The notes under the pieces: model-generated
The model's input: only the letters and a program-made list of their open reading frames with translations
The model's database searches: none
Told to the model about the DNA's origin: nothing
Made by a program: the position numbers and the translations under genes
From: Anaerolineae bacterium
GTDB taxonomy: Bacteria; Chloroflexota; Anaerolineae; Promineifilales; Promineifilaceae
NCBI GenBank assembly: GCA_023954475.1
Contig: JAMLHW010000005.1
Location: 62,001-126,000, forward strand
Length of the DNA: 64,000 nucleotides
Reading direction: 5' to 3'
Shown here: piece after piece, positions 51,710 to 60,781 of the stretch
Layout of the letters: each line of letters opens with the position of its first letter
Position numbering within the stretch: the stretch's first letter is position 1

Positions 51710-51940
51710 ATGAAACAAGTCACCATTCACGAGGCCAAAACCCATCTCTCCAAACTGATCAGGCAAGCAATTGCCGGAGAGGAGATCATCATCGCTCGTG
51801 GCAAAGAACCGTTGGTGAAACTCGTCGCTTTGCCGGAAGCGCGTCCCGAAAGGCGTTTGGGTGGCGCAGAAGGATTGATCGTGTTCATGGCGGATGATTT
51901 CGACGCACCTTTGGAGCAATTCGAAGAGTACATGCCGTGA
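51710..51940 (+). CDS. Phd/YefM family antitoxin
   Basis: The 76-residue protein has the Phd fold pattern: VTIHEAKTHLSKLIRQAIAGEEIIIARGKEPLVKLVAL (in parts: IHEAKTHLSKLIRQAIAG, then IIIARGKEPLVKLVAL). A disordered tail (DDFDAPLEQFEEYM) would bind the toxin. The toxin gene starts inside its stop codon (GTGA). It also binds the operon promoter. Intact. Confidence 0.9.
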   Translation: MKQVTIHEAKTHLSKLIRQAIAGEEIIIARGKEPLVKLVALPEARPERRLGGAEGLIVFMADDFDAPLEQFEEYMP

Positions 51941-52320
51941 AGCTGCTGCTGGATACGCACACACTATTGTGGGGCATTGGCAATGGTCCTCTGAGTCCTA
52001 CAGCGCGACAGGCATTTCTCGATCCGGAAAACGACCTGTTTTTTAGCGCAGCCAGCTACTGGGAAATTTGTATCAAGCTCTCACTGGGCAAACTGAAATT
52101 GGTGTCTAACTGGAACCAGCTGATCGAACGTGAACTGCAAGTCAACACGATTCGCTGGTTGCCACTCGAAAAGACGCATTGCCGCGCACTGGTGACGCTG
52201 CCATTTCATCATGGCGACCCGTTTGATCGTCTCCTGGTCGCTCAGGCGAGTGTGGAAGGGATGACGCTGCTGACGGTTGATGGAAACATCGGCCGATATG
52301 CAATCCCAACGCTCTGGTAA
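51937..52320 (+). CDS. PIN-domain toxin (VapC family)
   Basis: The 127-residue PIN nuclease has acidic residues in LLLDTHTLLW (Asp6), SAASYWEICIKLSLGKL (Glu), DPFDRLLVAQA (Asp) and LLTVDGN (Asp). All catalytic acids are visible. GTG start overlaps the antitoxin stop. The usual activity is RNA cleavage, neutralised by the Phd partner. Its stop codon is immediately adjacent to the ftsK stop on the other strand. Confidence 0.92.
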   Translation: MKLLLDTHTLLWGIGNGPLSPTARQAFLDPENDLFFSAASYWEICIKLSLGKLKLVSNWNQLIERELQVNTIRWLPLEKTHCRALVTLPFHHGDPFDRLLVAQASVEGMTLLTVDGNIGRYAIPTLW

Positions 52321-54519
52321 TCAAATAGAGGGCAACTCATCACCGTTGTTCTCGATGTACGTATCCAGCGGTGTGTCGTGAACATCGACATGTGTTTGGC
52401 GCGTTTTACCGCCTGATTTCGGGTCTTCCACCAGCCCCATTTCGTACAATGTCTCCATAATCCGCGCTGCTCGCGGGAAACCGACACGCAAGCGCCGCTG
52501 CAACAATGACGTGCTGATCGTGTCATAACGCTGACACAAATTGATCGCCTGTTCGAGCAAATCGTCAGTATCTTCAATGATAGCCATGCGCTTGAGCAGA
52601 TTTTCCCACGGCGGCGGCTCCGCTTCCGTTTCCGGCCAGGCATTCTGCCAAAAGGCGGCGAGCCGGTCGATTTCATCGTCGTCGATAAAGCAGCCTTGCA
52701 CGCGCTGCGGCGCGGCGGCATCGGGACCGAGAAAGAGCATGTCGCCGCGACCGAGCAATTGTTCGGCGCCGGATGTGTCGATGATGACGCGTGAATCGGT
52801 GTTGGAAGCGACGGCAAAGGCGATGCGGGCGGGGAAATTGGCCTTGATCAAGCCGGTAATAACGTTGATCGACGGGCGCTGCGTGGCGACGACGAGATGC
52901 ATACCGGTGGCGCGGGCCATTTGTGCCAGACGACAAAGCGTGCGTTCCACTTCGGCCGAATACATTGCCATCAAATCGGCCAATTCATCGATAAACAGCA
53001 CAATGCGCGGCATGGGCGGCTGGCCTTGTTGCACCATGCGCCGATTGTAGCTCTCCAATTGCCGCGCCCCGACCTGTGCAAAAACCTCATAGCGCCGTTC
53101 CATCTCCGCCACCAGCCAGCGCAATACGCCGATAATCCGTTCCCCGTCTGTTTCCACTGCGCCGATCATGTGCGGCATTCCATTGAAACGGATCAATTCG
53201 ACCTTCTTGGGATCGATGAGTACCAGCTTGAGTTGATCAGGCGTGTTGTTGAACGTCAGGCAGGTGATCAAAGCGTTGATCGATGCCGACTTGCCCGATC
53301 CGGTCGTGCCGGCGATGAGCAAATGCGGCATTTTAGCCAGATCGACGGCTACCGGACGCCCGGAAACGGTCTTACCTAGCCCAACGGCCAGCGGTTTTTG
53401 CAGACTTTGAAATTCAGCGCTTTCCAGAATGTCGCGCAGGCGCACCAGTGATGCTTCTTGATTGGGCACTTCAATGCCGACGATACCTTTACCCGGTACG
53501 GGCGCTTCGATACGCAAACGTGGCACAGCCAGCGCAAGTGCAAAATCAGCGCGTAACCCGGCGATTTGCGAGATGCGCACTTTTTGTTCGTGAATTGTGC
53601 CGTCGGGTCGTGGACGTTCCAGATAACCGGGTTCGACGCCAAATTGGGTAATGGTCGGCCCCTGCTCGATCTGGATGACTTTGCCTTTCAATCCAAAGTC
53701 GGTCAGGGTACGTTCGATGATACGGGCTTTGTCGCGAATTTCGGCCGAACTGAGATGCTGCGTCGTGCCTTGCTTGAGTAGCGACAGGGGCGGCAACTCC
53801 GCATTGCGTACCGGCACAATGATATTCTGTACCGGCTGCGTCACGGCAGCACGCTCCAACTCACGCAATTCGCGCTCAGTGGCATCATTGGCAAAAACCA
53901 GATCGGGATCAACGTCAACCGCATCTGCCCAAGCACGCAGCCGACCCGATGCGTAGACCAGCACGCGAATGATGTCGGCCCATGTGACATTGAACACGAG
54001 CAAGACGCCCCAAGCGACGAGAATGAGAAAGAGCAAGCCGGTGAGAAATGGTCCGATCAGCGTTTGTAACGGCATCGTCAAGGCCCAGCCGGCGATACCT
54101 CCGGCACGCCCCAGATAGGCGTCGTCGAATGTCGCTGTGCTCAATTGATGCGTCAAAGCCAGCGCGGCAAACAAAACGAGTTCAAAACCGATGATTTGTT
54201 TCGGCCGAATCCAATTCGGCCGCTCCGTACGCCGGAAAAGTAAATGCAACCCAATCGCAACGCCGCTGGCAAACAGTACATACGCACCCCAGCCCAAAAG
54301 TTGACGCGACAATCCCGTCACCCATGCCAAAAAACCGGAATGCGTCAAGCCGGACAATCCCAACAACATCACTGCCGAAAAGACAAACAACAGAAAGCCG
54401 ACAATCTCGACCCGCCATTGCAGCAGGCGAGGGATCAGGTGTTCGTCCCAGGTAGGAATGGGCGAAGGGGTTGGTGTCGGCGTTTTTGCCGGACGGGATG
54501 ATGTCTTGCGGCGAGCCAT
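52321..54519 (-). CDS. ftsK: FtsK/SpoIIIE-type DNA translocase
   Basis: The 732-residue motor moves DNA through the septum during division and helps resolve chromosome dimers. Four N-terminal transmembrane helices (about 35-185) follow a P/T-rich start. The motor has Walker A LIAGTTGSGKSASIN (about 400), Walker B RIVLFIDELADLM and VVATQRPSINVITGLIKANFPARIAF. The C-terminal gamma winged helix (YDTISTSLLQRRLRVGFPRAARIMETL) recognises polar DNA motifs. ATG is 40 bp from the next gene region. Complete. Confidence 0.95.
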   Translation of the reverse strand: MARRKTSSRPAKTPTPTPSPIPTWDEHLIPRLLQWRVEIVGFLLFVFSAVMLLGLSGLTHSGFLAWVTGLSRQLLGWGAYVLFASGVAIGLHLLFRRTERPNWIRPKQIIGFELVLFAALALTHQLSTATFDDAYLGRAGGIAGWALTMPLQTLIGPFLTGLLFLILVAWGVLLVFNVTWADIIRVLVYASGRLRAWADAVDVDPDLVFANDATERELRELERAAVTQPVQNIIVPVRNAELPPLSLLKQGTTQHLSSAEIRDKARIIERTLTDFGLKGKVIQIEQGPTITQFGVEPGYLERPRPDGTIHEQKVRISQIAGLRADFALALAVPRLRIEAPVPGKGIVGIEVPNQEASLVRLRDILESAEFQSLQKPLAVGLGKTVSGRPVAVDLAKMPHLLIAGTTGSGKSASINALITCLTFNNTPDQLKLVLIDPKKVELIRFNGMPHMIGAVETDGERIIGVLRWLVAEMERRYEVFAQVGARQLESYNRRMVQQGQPPMPRIVLFIDELADLMAMYSAEVERTLCRLAQMARATGMHLVVATQRPSINVITGLIKANFPARIAFAVASNTDSRVIIDTSGAEQLLGRGDMLFLGPDAAAPQRVQGCFIDDDEIDRLAAFWQNAWPETEAEPPPWENLLKRMAIIEDTDDLLEQAINLCQRYDTISTSLLQRRLRVGFPRAARIMETLYEMGLVEDPKSGGKTRQTHVDVHDTPLDTYIENNGDELPSI

Positions 54520-54611
54520 AAGCGTGTTGTTATTATATTGTAGTGGTAGCGAACAGATGTTTCAAGTCGAGCGGTTTTGCGTCGCGCATTCTGCTCATAT
54601 GCTGGCAGGGT

Positions 54612-55886
54612 TTAGGTGACGGCAATGCCTTCGGCCGAAAACGATTCATACAAGCGCTCGTCCACCACCCGCTTCATGCGCAGCACAGCCTGATACACAT
54701 CGCCGAACGACGTGTACAACGGCGCAATGCCCAGGCGCAGATTGTCAGGTGCACGAAAGTCCGGCAGCACATTCATCGCTTCGATCAATGCCAGATCAAT
54801 GCGCAGCGCTTCTGCATGACCCAACGAGACATGCGAACCGCGCCGCGTCGCGTCCACCGGTGAGTTGAGTGTAAAACCGAGCGGTGCGAGTAGGTCGCGC
54901 CACAATGCGATCAAGAACTCGGTTTGCTGCACCGACTTGGCGCGCAGTCGTGACATGTCTGCTTCGAGCAGCAAGTCGATGCCCGGTTCGATGGCCGCCA
55001 ATGAAAGCAATGGGGGCGTGCCGGTCAAAAATCGGCCGATGCCTGCCGCCGGCGCATAGTCGAGATCAAATGCGAACATCTCCTGTTGCCCAAACCAGCC
55101 GGAAACGGGATTGCGCACGCGCTCGTGCAGCGCTTCGCGCACAAAGAGAAAAGCGGGCGCGCCCGGGCCGCCGTTGACGTATTTATACGTGCAACCGACA
55201 GCGAAATCGGCCGAAGCGCCATTCAAGTCAACGGGAATCGCACCCACCGAATGGCTCAAATCCCACAGTGCCAATGCACCGGCTGCGTGTGCCGCAGCCG
55301 TCACCTGTGCCATGTCGTAGACATAACCGCTTTTGAAAGCCGTATGTGACAAAGCAACCAAAGCCGTGCGTTCATCGATAGCAGCCACAATCGCTTCCGT
55401 CGCCCCGACCAGCAAGTCAACGGGCACGATTTTCAACGTGAAGCCGCCGAGCAAATCGAGTGCACCCTGCAAAATGTAGATGTCTGACGGAAAGTTGCCA
55501 TTGTCGGTGATGATGACTGTTTTGTCAGGCCAATTGGCTTGTTGTAAGCGCAATGCAGCCGTCACCAGTTTGAACAGATTGACCGATGTCGAGTCAGCTA
55601 TGACAATTTCTTGGGGTTGTGCGCCGATGATTCGGCCGATTTTGGCCCCCAAACGCTACGGTAACTCAATCCACCCCTCATTCCAACTGCGAATCAGTCG
55701 GTTGCCCCATTCGTTTTGCACCATCTGCGTCAAACGATCGGCCGAAGCCAGCGGCAGGCGCCCCAGCGAATTACCGTCGAGATAGATCAGGTCGGGATCA
55801 TCGATCACAAACCGCGTCCGAAAGTGAGCGAGTTCGTCCTGTCGATCCATCGCAACTGCGTACGCAGCAAAATCCGAAATGTTCAT
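54612..55886 (-). pseudogene. kynU: Kynureninase gene with one in-frame amber codon
   Basis: PLP enzyme that cleaves kynurenine to anthranilate and alanine in tryptophan breakdown. Two pieces share one frame: residues 1-76 (MNISDFAAYAVAMDRQDELA, YLDGNSLGRLP, WGNRLIRSWNEGWIELP), then TAG at 55656-55658, then RLGAKIGRIIGAQPQEIVIADSTSVNLFKL, LVALSHTAFKSGYVYDM and the PLP lysine in CTYKYVNGGPGAPAF. The stop falls in a normally conserved region, GWIxLPxRLGxKI, and CAG to TAG (Gln) is a simple cause. There is no other frameshift or deletion. It is either a recent nonsense mutation, a sequence error, or suppressed. No other kynurenine pathway gene is adjacent. Confidence 0.9.
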
Positions 55887-55966
55887 ACAAGCTCCGGCAA
55901 TGCAGCAAAAGCGAATGCCACATTGCGTAAGAAATGCTCTTGCACTCTGTGCTAAACCGGTGGGCA

Positions 55967-55975
55967 TGATACAAT
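55967..55975 (+). promoter_or_regulatory. Extended -10 promoter of the metalloenzyme gene
   Basis: TGATACAAT is a TG-N-TACAAT extended -10 box, 8 nt before ATG 55984. No clear -35, which extended -10 promoters do not need. Implies a nearly leaderless mRNA. Confidence 0.55.
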
Positions 55976-55983
55976 GCCCTGTT

Positions 55984-56916
55984 ATGCACGTCAACGACCG
56001 CCATGTTTTGCTCTTGTTCCTGGATGGTGTCGGACTCGGTTCGGCCGATCCGGAGAGCAACCCGTTTGTCACCGCTCACCTGCCCCATCTGACCAAGCTG
56101 TTCGGTTCGGCATGGTATGTCAACGGGCGCGGACGAATACAGACCAATCGCGCCACGCTTGTGCCGACCGACGCTAATCTCGACGTGCCCCATCGTCCAC
56201 AAAGCGCTACCGGGCAAGCGACCATTTTGACCGGGCGCAACGTGCCGCAGGAAGTGGGCGCACACATCGGGCCGTGGCCAACTGACGACATCTACACCAT
56301 CCTGCGTGAAGGGACAATTTTCAACGCGGTCAGCAACGCCGGCGGTCACGCTGTATTCCTCAACCCGTACCCGCAACGTTATTTTGACGCCATTGCGCGG
56401 GGACGACGCAATTATTCCGCTATCCCGTTTGCAGCCGTACAAGCCGGTTTGCCGTTGCTGACCGAACAGGATTTGCGCAATGGGGCAGCGGTCAGTCCCG
56501 GTTTCACCAATCGCGGGTGGCGCGAACAGTTAGGCGTGACTGACATGCCGCTACTAACACCGCATGAAGCCGGTGTGCGTATGGCCCACTTGGCGCAAGC
56601 GCATCACTTTGCGTTTGTTGAGCATTGGCCGACTGATTTTGCCGGGCATCGCGGCCCGTTTACGCAAGCAACGGCAACGCTGGAATTGATCGATGCCGTG
56701 ATCGGTGGGCTGCTGGCGGCTTGGGATGAGGAACGCGGTTTGCTGATTATCACCAGCGATCATGGTAATATTGAAGAAAAACAGCATGGTAAGCATACGC
56801 GTAATCCGGTTCCGACCATCCTGCTAGGCAATAATCACAGAGAATCGGCCGAAATCGTTCACAATCTAACCGACATCTCCCGAGTGATCCAATACCATTT
56901 GGGCATTGAGCCATAA
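55984..56916 (+). CDS. Alkaline phosphatase/iPGM superfamily metalloenzyme
   Basis: The 310-residue protein begins LLLFLDGVGLGSADPESNPF with the first metal-binding Asp, then QSATGQATILTGRNVPQEVG (Ser/Thr nucleophile region), EHWPTDFAGHRG and ITSDHGNIEE holding later Asp/His ligands. These blocks match the metalloenzyme superfamily of phosphoglycerate mutase and phosphopentomutase, but it is shorter than iPGM and lacks its second domain. A phosphatase or phosphomutase acting on a small substrate is likely. ATG 55984, not the upstream in-frame starts, gives the canonical N-terminus. It is divergent from kynU, 97 bp apart. Confidence 0.82.
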   Translation: MHVNDRHVLLLFLDGVGLGSADPESNPFVTAHLPHLTKLFGSAWYVNGRGRIQTNRATLVPTDANLDVPHRPQSATGQATILTGRNVPQEVGAHIGPWPTDDIYTILREGTIFNAVSNAGGHAVFLNPYPQRYFDAIARGRRNYSAIPFAAVQAGLPLLTEQDLRNGAAVSPGFTNRGWREQLGVTDMPLLTPHEAGVRMAHLAQAHHFAFVEHWPTDFAGHRGPFTQATATLELIDAVIGGLLAAWDEERGLLIITSDHGNIEEKQHGKHTRNPVPTILLGNNHRESAEIVHNLTDISRVIQYHLGIEP

Positions 56917-56921
56917 TTATC

Positions 56922-57422
56922 ATGAGCATAACATCTGAAGCATACCGCGACGCCTTGCGTCATTTTCCGGCAGGCGTCACCATCGTCACCATTCTTGCCG
57001 ACGGTGAGCGCCACGGCCTTACTGTCTCCGCATTCGCATCGGTTTCGCCAACGCCACCGTTGATCATGGTCGCCATCGACCATCGCCATCGCGCCCATGA
57101 TATTTTGCAGAAGCCGGGTGCAACGTTCGCCGTCAACATTTTGCACGCCGAGCAGGCCGAGCTTTCTAATCGATTTGCCTGGGTAAAAGACGAAGATCGT
57201 TTTGCTGAAGGAAACTGGACTGCGGCCCAAACCGGCGCGCCGGTTCTCGCCGATGCGCTAGCATGGCTCGATTGCATCATCTACGCACAATACGAAGCCG
57301 GCACACACACTATTTTCATTGGCGAAGTGCAAGCCAGCAGCACGCCGCGCCATGATGAGCCGCCATTGATTTATTGGAATCGTTCATATCGTAAACTGAA
57401 TCACAGCACACCCGCTGTTTGA
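56922..57422 (+). CDS. Flavin reductase (HpaC-like) domain protein
   Basis: The 166-residue protein reads YRDALRHFPAGVTIVTILAD, then GLTVSAFASVSPTPPLIMVAI and FAVNILHAEQAELSNRFA, with CIIYAQYEAGTHTIFIGEV and LIYWNRSYRKL at the end. This is the split-barrel FMN-binding fold of flavin reductases that supply reduced flavin to monooxygenases. No oxygenase gene is adjacent. It starts 5 bp after the metalloenzyme stop and is likely co-transcribed. Confidence 0.9.
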   Translation: MSITSEAYRDALRHFPAGVTIVTILADGERHGLTVSAFASVSPTPPLIMVAIDHRHRAHDILQKPGATFAVNILHAEQAELSNRFAWVKDEDRFAEGNWTAAQTGAPVLADALAWLDCIIYAQYEAGTHTIFIGEVQASSTPRHDEPPLIYWNRSYRKLNHSTPAV

Positions 57423-57442
57423 ATCGACCTGTTGGAGGTCAT

Positions 57443-58894
57443 GTGAGTACAAAATCTGAAGAAATAACCTTATCGGCCGAAACTGCACCCGAATTCCCCG
57501 ATGTGACCCTTGAAGAATTGACGGAACGCATGCAAACGGCCGTCGCCGATGCCGGCTGGAACACATTGATGCCGGTTCAGGCCAAATCAATCCTGCACAT
57601 CATGGCCGGTCGCGATGTCATGGCACAAGCTCGCACCGGCAGCGGCAAGACCGGAGCGTTTCTACTGCCGCTGCTCGAAAAACTCAATCTGCTCAAGAAT
57701 GAGGTACAGGCGCTCGTCCTGGTGCCGACGCGTGAACTGGCAGCACAAGTGGGTCGGGAAGCTAATGTACTGGGGCGTAGTGCCGGGATGCGTACGGCCG
57801 TTTTGTACGGCGGCGTCGGTTACGGTAATCAATTTACCGCTCTCAAATCAGGCGTACATCTGGTTGTCGGCACACCGGGCCGCGTCCTCGATCACCTCAT
57901 GCGCGGTTCGCTGACACTGGAAAAACTCCAGGTGCTCGTACTCGATGAAGCTGACCGCATGTTGTCGATTGGGTTTTACCAGGACATGAAAGAGGTACAA
58001 CGTTACCTGCCCAAGCGCCACGTCACAACCTGTCTCTTTTCAGCCACCTACCCGCCGCGTGTACGCCGGTTGGCTGAAGAATTTTTGCGCGATCCGACTG
58101 TATTGAGTCTGAGTAGCGATCACGTCCACGTCACAGATACTGAGCACGTCTATTATGAGGTGCCGGGAATGCAAAAAGACCGCGCTCTGGTGCGCATCAT
58201 CGAAGTCGAAAATCCATCCTCAGCGCTGATCTTCTGCAATACGAAAGTACGGGTCGAATATGTGGCGACCGTGCTGCGCCGCTTTGGCTATGATGCCGAC
58301 TATTTGAGCGGCGACTTGTCGCAAAAGGAACGGGAACGGGTGCTGGGACGCATTCGCCAAGGCTCGTTGCGTTTCCTGGTGGCAACCGATGTGGCGGCGC
58401 GGGGTATCGATATTCACGAATTATCACACGTATTCCAGTATGAATTGCCGGAAGATCACGAAATCTATATCCATCGCGCCGGACGGACGGGGCGCGCAGG
58501 GGCATCGGGTGTGGCGATCACGTTGGTCGATGTGCTGGAAAAACGGCATCTGAGTAAAATCGGCCGAACCTACAACATCGACTTTCAGGAAATGCCGACC
58601 CCGACAGATGACGTTGTGAACGCCATCATCGGTGAACGCGCCATTGCCCTACTCGAAGCACGGTTGCGGGGCCGCGACCGAATCCAGACTGAACGCCTGC
58701 AACGTTATGTGAATCTCGCCCGCGAACTAGCAGGCGATGAAGATGGTGTGCAAGCGCTGGCAATGTTGCTCGATGATTTTTACGAGCAGGCAGTACACGG
58801 CCCGACAGAATCGACTGCCGAGCCGAGCAAGCCACCTAAATCAAAATCGCGCCGCCGTCGGTCGCGGTCGCGCAAAAGCTCCAGGTCCAAATAA
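57443..58894 (+). CDS. DEAD-box RNA helicase
   Basis: The 483-residue helicase has Q-motif region NTLMPVQAKSI, motif I ARTGSGKTGAF (about 62), Ia PTRELAAQ, Ib TPGRVLDHL, motif II DEAD (LVLDEADRML), motif III FSATYPPR, motif V VATDVAARGIDI and motif VI HRAGRTGRAG. The C-terminus is Lys/Arg/Ser-rich (KSKSRRRRSRSRKSSRSK), an RNA-binding tail. GTG at 57443 with TTGGAGG upstream is the best start; TTG 57419 is also in frame. Typical roles are ribosome assembly or mRNA turnover. Confidence 0.93.
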   Translation: MSTKSEEITLSAETAPEFPDVTLEELTERMQTAVADAGWNTLMPVQAKSILHIMAGRDVMAQARTGSGKTGAFLLPLLEKLNLLKNEVQALVLVPTRELAAQVGREANVLGRSAGMRTAVLYGGVGYGNQFTALKSGVHLVVGTPGRVLDHLMRGSLTLEKLQVLVLDEADRMLSIGFYQDMKEVQRYLPKRHVTTCLFSATYPPRVRRLAEEFLRDPTVLSLSSDHVHVTDTEHVYYEVPGMQKDRALVRIIEVENPSSALIFCNTKVRVEYVATVLRRFGYDADYLSGDLSQKERERVLGRIRQGSLRFLVATDVAARGIDIHELSHVFQYELPEDHEIYIHRAGRTGRAGASGVAITLVDVLEKRHLSKIGRTYNIDFQEMPTPTDDVVNAIIGERAIALLEARLRGRDRIQTERLQRYVNLARELAGDEDGVQALAMLLDDFYEQAVHGPTESTAEPSKPPKSKSRRRRSRSRKSSRSK

Positions 58895-58943
58895 GCGTGA
58901 TTTGTCGGTATCGTTATTGACAATCACCCCACCACCCGCAAGC

Positions 58944-58974
58944 AAAACCCCCACCATTGACAAGGGGGTTTTTT
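58944..58974 (+). terminator. Rho-independent terminator after the helicase gene
   Basis: AAAACCCCC pairs with GGGGGTTTT around an 11-nt loop and runs into TTTTTT. Located 50 bp after the helicase stop. Confidence 0.8.
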
Positions 58975-59215
58975 GTTGCTTCCCAGCACTGTCACATTTG
59001 TTCCAGACTTCCTGCAATTCACCTCATGAAAGCTTGTCGGCAACAAGCGCTTCTCAGAAAAATTAATGTGCATTCAACCAAACTTGTTGAGCAAGACAGA
59101 TAGCTTCCAGAGGAAACGCACACATCTTAACAAGTTTGAAACAATATCTGCACAGAAACCAAATACGCGGAGACTAGACTTCGCCATGCACAAGATAAAT
59201 GCATATGAGGTGACC
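58975..59215. promoter_or_regulatory. Leader of the flavin/b-type membrane operon
   Basis: No gene seen in this stretch. Two inverted repeats share CTTG/CAAG arms: GCTTGT-CGGCA-ACAAGC (59032-59048) and CTTG-TTGAG-CAAG (59083-59095). A third CTTAACAAG occurs at 59126-59134. They may be binding sites of one regulator. No convincing -35/-10 pair was identified. Confidence 0.4.
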
Positions 59216-59770
59216 ATGACACAAAAAAGCAAAAAAACGAAACGACATAATCGCACCAAAATCAATTTCGCGCTGGATATTGTTCTGGCATTGATATTTG
59301 TCTTTGGTATGGAAGTGTATTTTACCGGCATACCGCTGCATGAATTGCTGGGTTTGTTCTTTGCAGTGGGATTGATCGTCCACCTACTTTTGCACTGGGA
59401 TTGGATCGTCGCTTTGACGCGTACGTTCTTCAAGAAGCTGCTGCACCAATCCCGTGTGAACTACGTACTCAATGCAGCGCTGCTGATCGTGGTTGTCGCC
59501 ATGACGCTGTCTGGGATTGTGATTTCGCAGACGCTGGGATTGTCACTACCTATGGCCGACAGCACCTATCTCACTTGGTCGACGGTGCACGCGCTGTCTG
59601 CCCAACTGGTGCTGGTCCTGGTAGCGCTGCACATCGCCATGCACTGGCGCTGGATAGTGACCAATTCGAAGAAGTATCTGTTCATCAGGCCCAATACGAG
59701 ACAACAACAGGTATCGTCAAAGCAGACACCATTTGGTCGTCGTGCTATCAGGGAGCAGGCTCATGAATAA
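59216..59770 (+). CDS. DUF4405 domain b-type membrane protein
   Basis: The 184-residue protein has a basic start (KSKKTKRHNRTK) and four hydrophobic helices. Paired histidines sit where a heme-binding four-helix bundle would need them: LHELLGLFFAVGLIVHLLLHWDW and VHALSAQLVLVLVALHIAMHWRW (in parts VGLIVHLLLHWDW, LVALHIAMHWRW). This is the DUF4405 pattern, related to cytochrome b/ferric reductase-like subunits. It is first of four overlapping genes with the flavin proteins. ATG 59216 follows GAGGTG; earlier frames are not needed. Probably carries electrons across the membrane to the FMN-binding lipoprotein. Confidence 0.82.
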   Translation: MTQKSKKTKRHNRTKINFALDIVLALIFVFGMEVYFTGIPLHELLGLFFAVGLIVHLLLHWDWIVALTRTFFKKLLHQSRVNYVLNAALLIVVVAMTLSGIVISQTLGLSLPMADSTYLTWSTVHALSAQLVLVLVALHIAMHWRWIVTNSKKYLFIRPNTRQQQVSSKQTPFGRRAIREQAHE

Positions 59771-60095
59771 TCGGCCGATAAGACTCACTGATGCCCTTTT
59801 CTTTCTTCTCTTCTGCGCTGTACTCATCGCAATTGGGATAATGCTGATGAACAGTGGCTATACCGAGAATCCTTTCACAAGCATGCTGGCAATTCTCGAT
59901 GTCCATCAAGCATTGCAGGCTTCGCCGGAGCTGGCTATTCCCACCGCAACTGAAAACGGCGTCAACTATTTCTCGGAAATCTATCTGGCATCATTTCCAG
60001 ACGTACTTTATGACATCTGGCTATTTTTTGTCGCAACTGCTGTAATCATCCTGATCAGTCGGCCGATTCGGTGGCTGGTCCAACGCTTTAGCTAA
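59763..60095 (+). CDS. Small two-helix membrane protein of the flavin operon
   Basis: I do not recognise a named family in this 110-residue protein. Helix 1 is about residues 10-30 (LFFLLFCAVLIAIGIMLM) and helix 2 about 82-100 (LWLFFVATAVIILI-like, given as IWLFFVATAVIILI). The loop of about 50 residues between them would face outside. It overlaps the stop of the DUF4405 gene by 8 bp, so it is translationally coupled and likely a subunit of the same complex. Confidence 0.7.
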   Translation: MNNRPIRLTDALFFLLFCAVLIAIGIMLMNSGYTENPFTSMLAILDVHQALQASPELAIPTATENGVNYFSEIYLASFPDVLYDIWLFFVATAVIILISRPIRWLVQRFS

Positions 60096-60130
60096 TTGCA
60101 ACGAAACACGCAACAAGGAGTTGATGAATC

Positions 60131-60781
60131 ATGACTATTCCCAAACAACTACGAACCAAAACCTCACGCCGCAAAGCGCAAGCTGTCGGCATGACGGCAC
60201 TTTTCGCTGCCACAACAATGGCAGGCTGCACCGTAAGCAATACCGTCACTGCACCCGACATGCCGGTGCTTGTTCCGACAACCGTGGCTGAGTCTGCGGC
60301 TGTGGTCAATACCGCAGTGCCTCAAATCGTGTTGCCAACCGCAACATCTCAGGTCGCTGTAGCGACGCAGGAAAGCGAAACCGTAGCAAATCCAACAGCA
60401 ACAGCAACGAGCTTGCCAACTGCAACACCGATACCGACTGCGACACCCATACCACCGACTGCGACACCTGTGACCAACGGCCTTTATACCGACGGTTATT
60501 ATCTCGGAGATTCGATTCGCACCGATCGCTGGGGCTACACACAGGTCGGTGTCCTGATTGAAGCCGGCAAGCTGGCCGATGTCGAGATCGTTGCTTATCC
60601 GACATCGACACATCGTTCCGCGCAGATCAGTTTGTCTGCATTTCCCAGGCTCATCTCCGAAGCGATCTCCAACCAAAGCGCCGATATCGACGCCGTGACA
60701 CGGGCAACTGATACCAGCGTGGCGTTTATTCGTTCGCTTGACACAGCTTTGGACGATGCGCAGGTTGGCAACGGATCATGA
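60131..60781 (+). CDS. FMN-binding domain lipoprotein
   Basis: The 216-residue protein begins with a basic leader and hydrophobic stretch ending in the lipobox TMAGC (Cys about 33), so it is an exported lipoprotein. A P/T/A-rich linker follows to about 116, then the FMN-binding domain (GLYTDGYYLGDSIRTDRWGY...VGVLIEAGKLADVEIV...DAVTRATDTSVAFIRSLDTAL). The site for covalent FMN is D-x2-[ST]-G-A-[ST]-x-[ST] in this family. Here it reads DAVTRATDTS, with Arg at the Gly position. It is followed by apbE, which overlaps its stop, making flavinylation likely all the same. Confidence 0.88.
   Translation: MTIPKQLRTKTSRRKAQAVGMTALFAATTMAGCTVSNTVTAPDMPVLVPTTVAESAAVVNTAVPQIVLPTATSQVAVATQESETVANPTATATSLPTATPIPTATPIPPTATPVTNGLYTDGYYLGDSIRTDRWGYTQVGVLIEAGKLADVEIVAYPTSTHRSAQISLSAFPRLISEAISNQSADIDAVTRATDTSVAFIRSLDTALDDAQVGNGS

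Noticed and set aside
54612-55652. Separate kynureninase gene starting at a TTG
   Set aside because: The TTG lies two codons after an in-frame TAG within a conserved kynureninase block; it is the second part of one interrupted gene.
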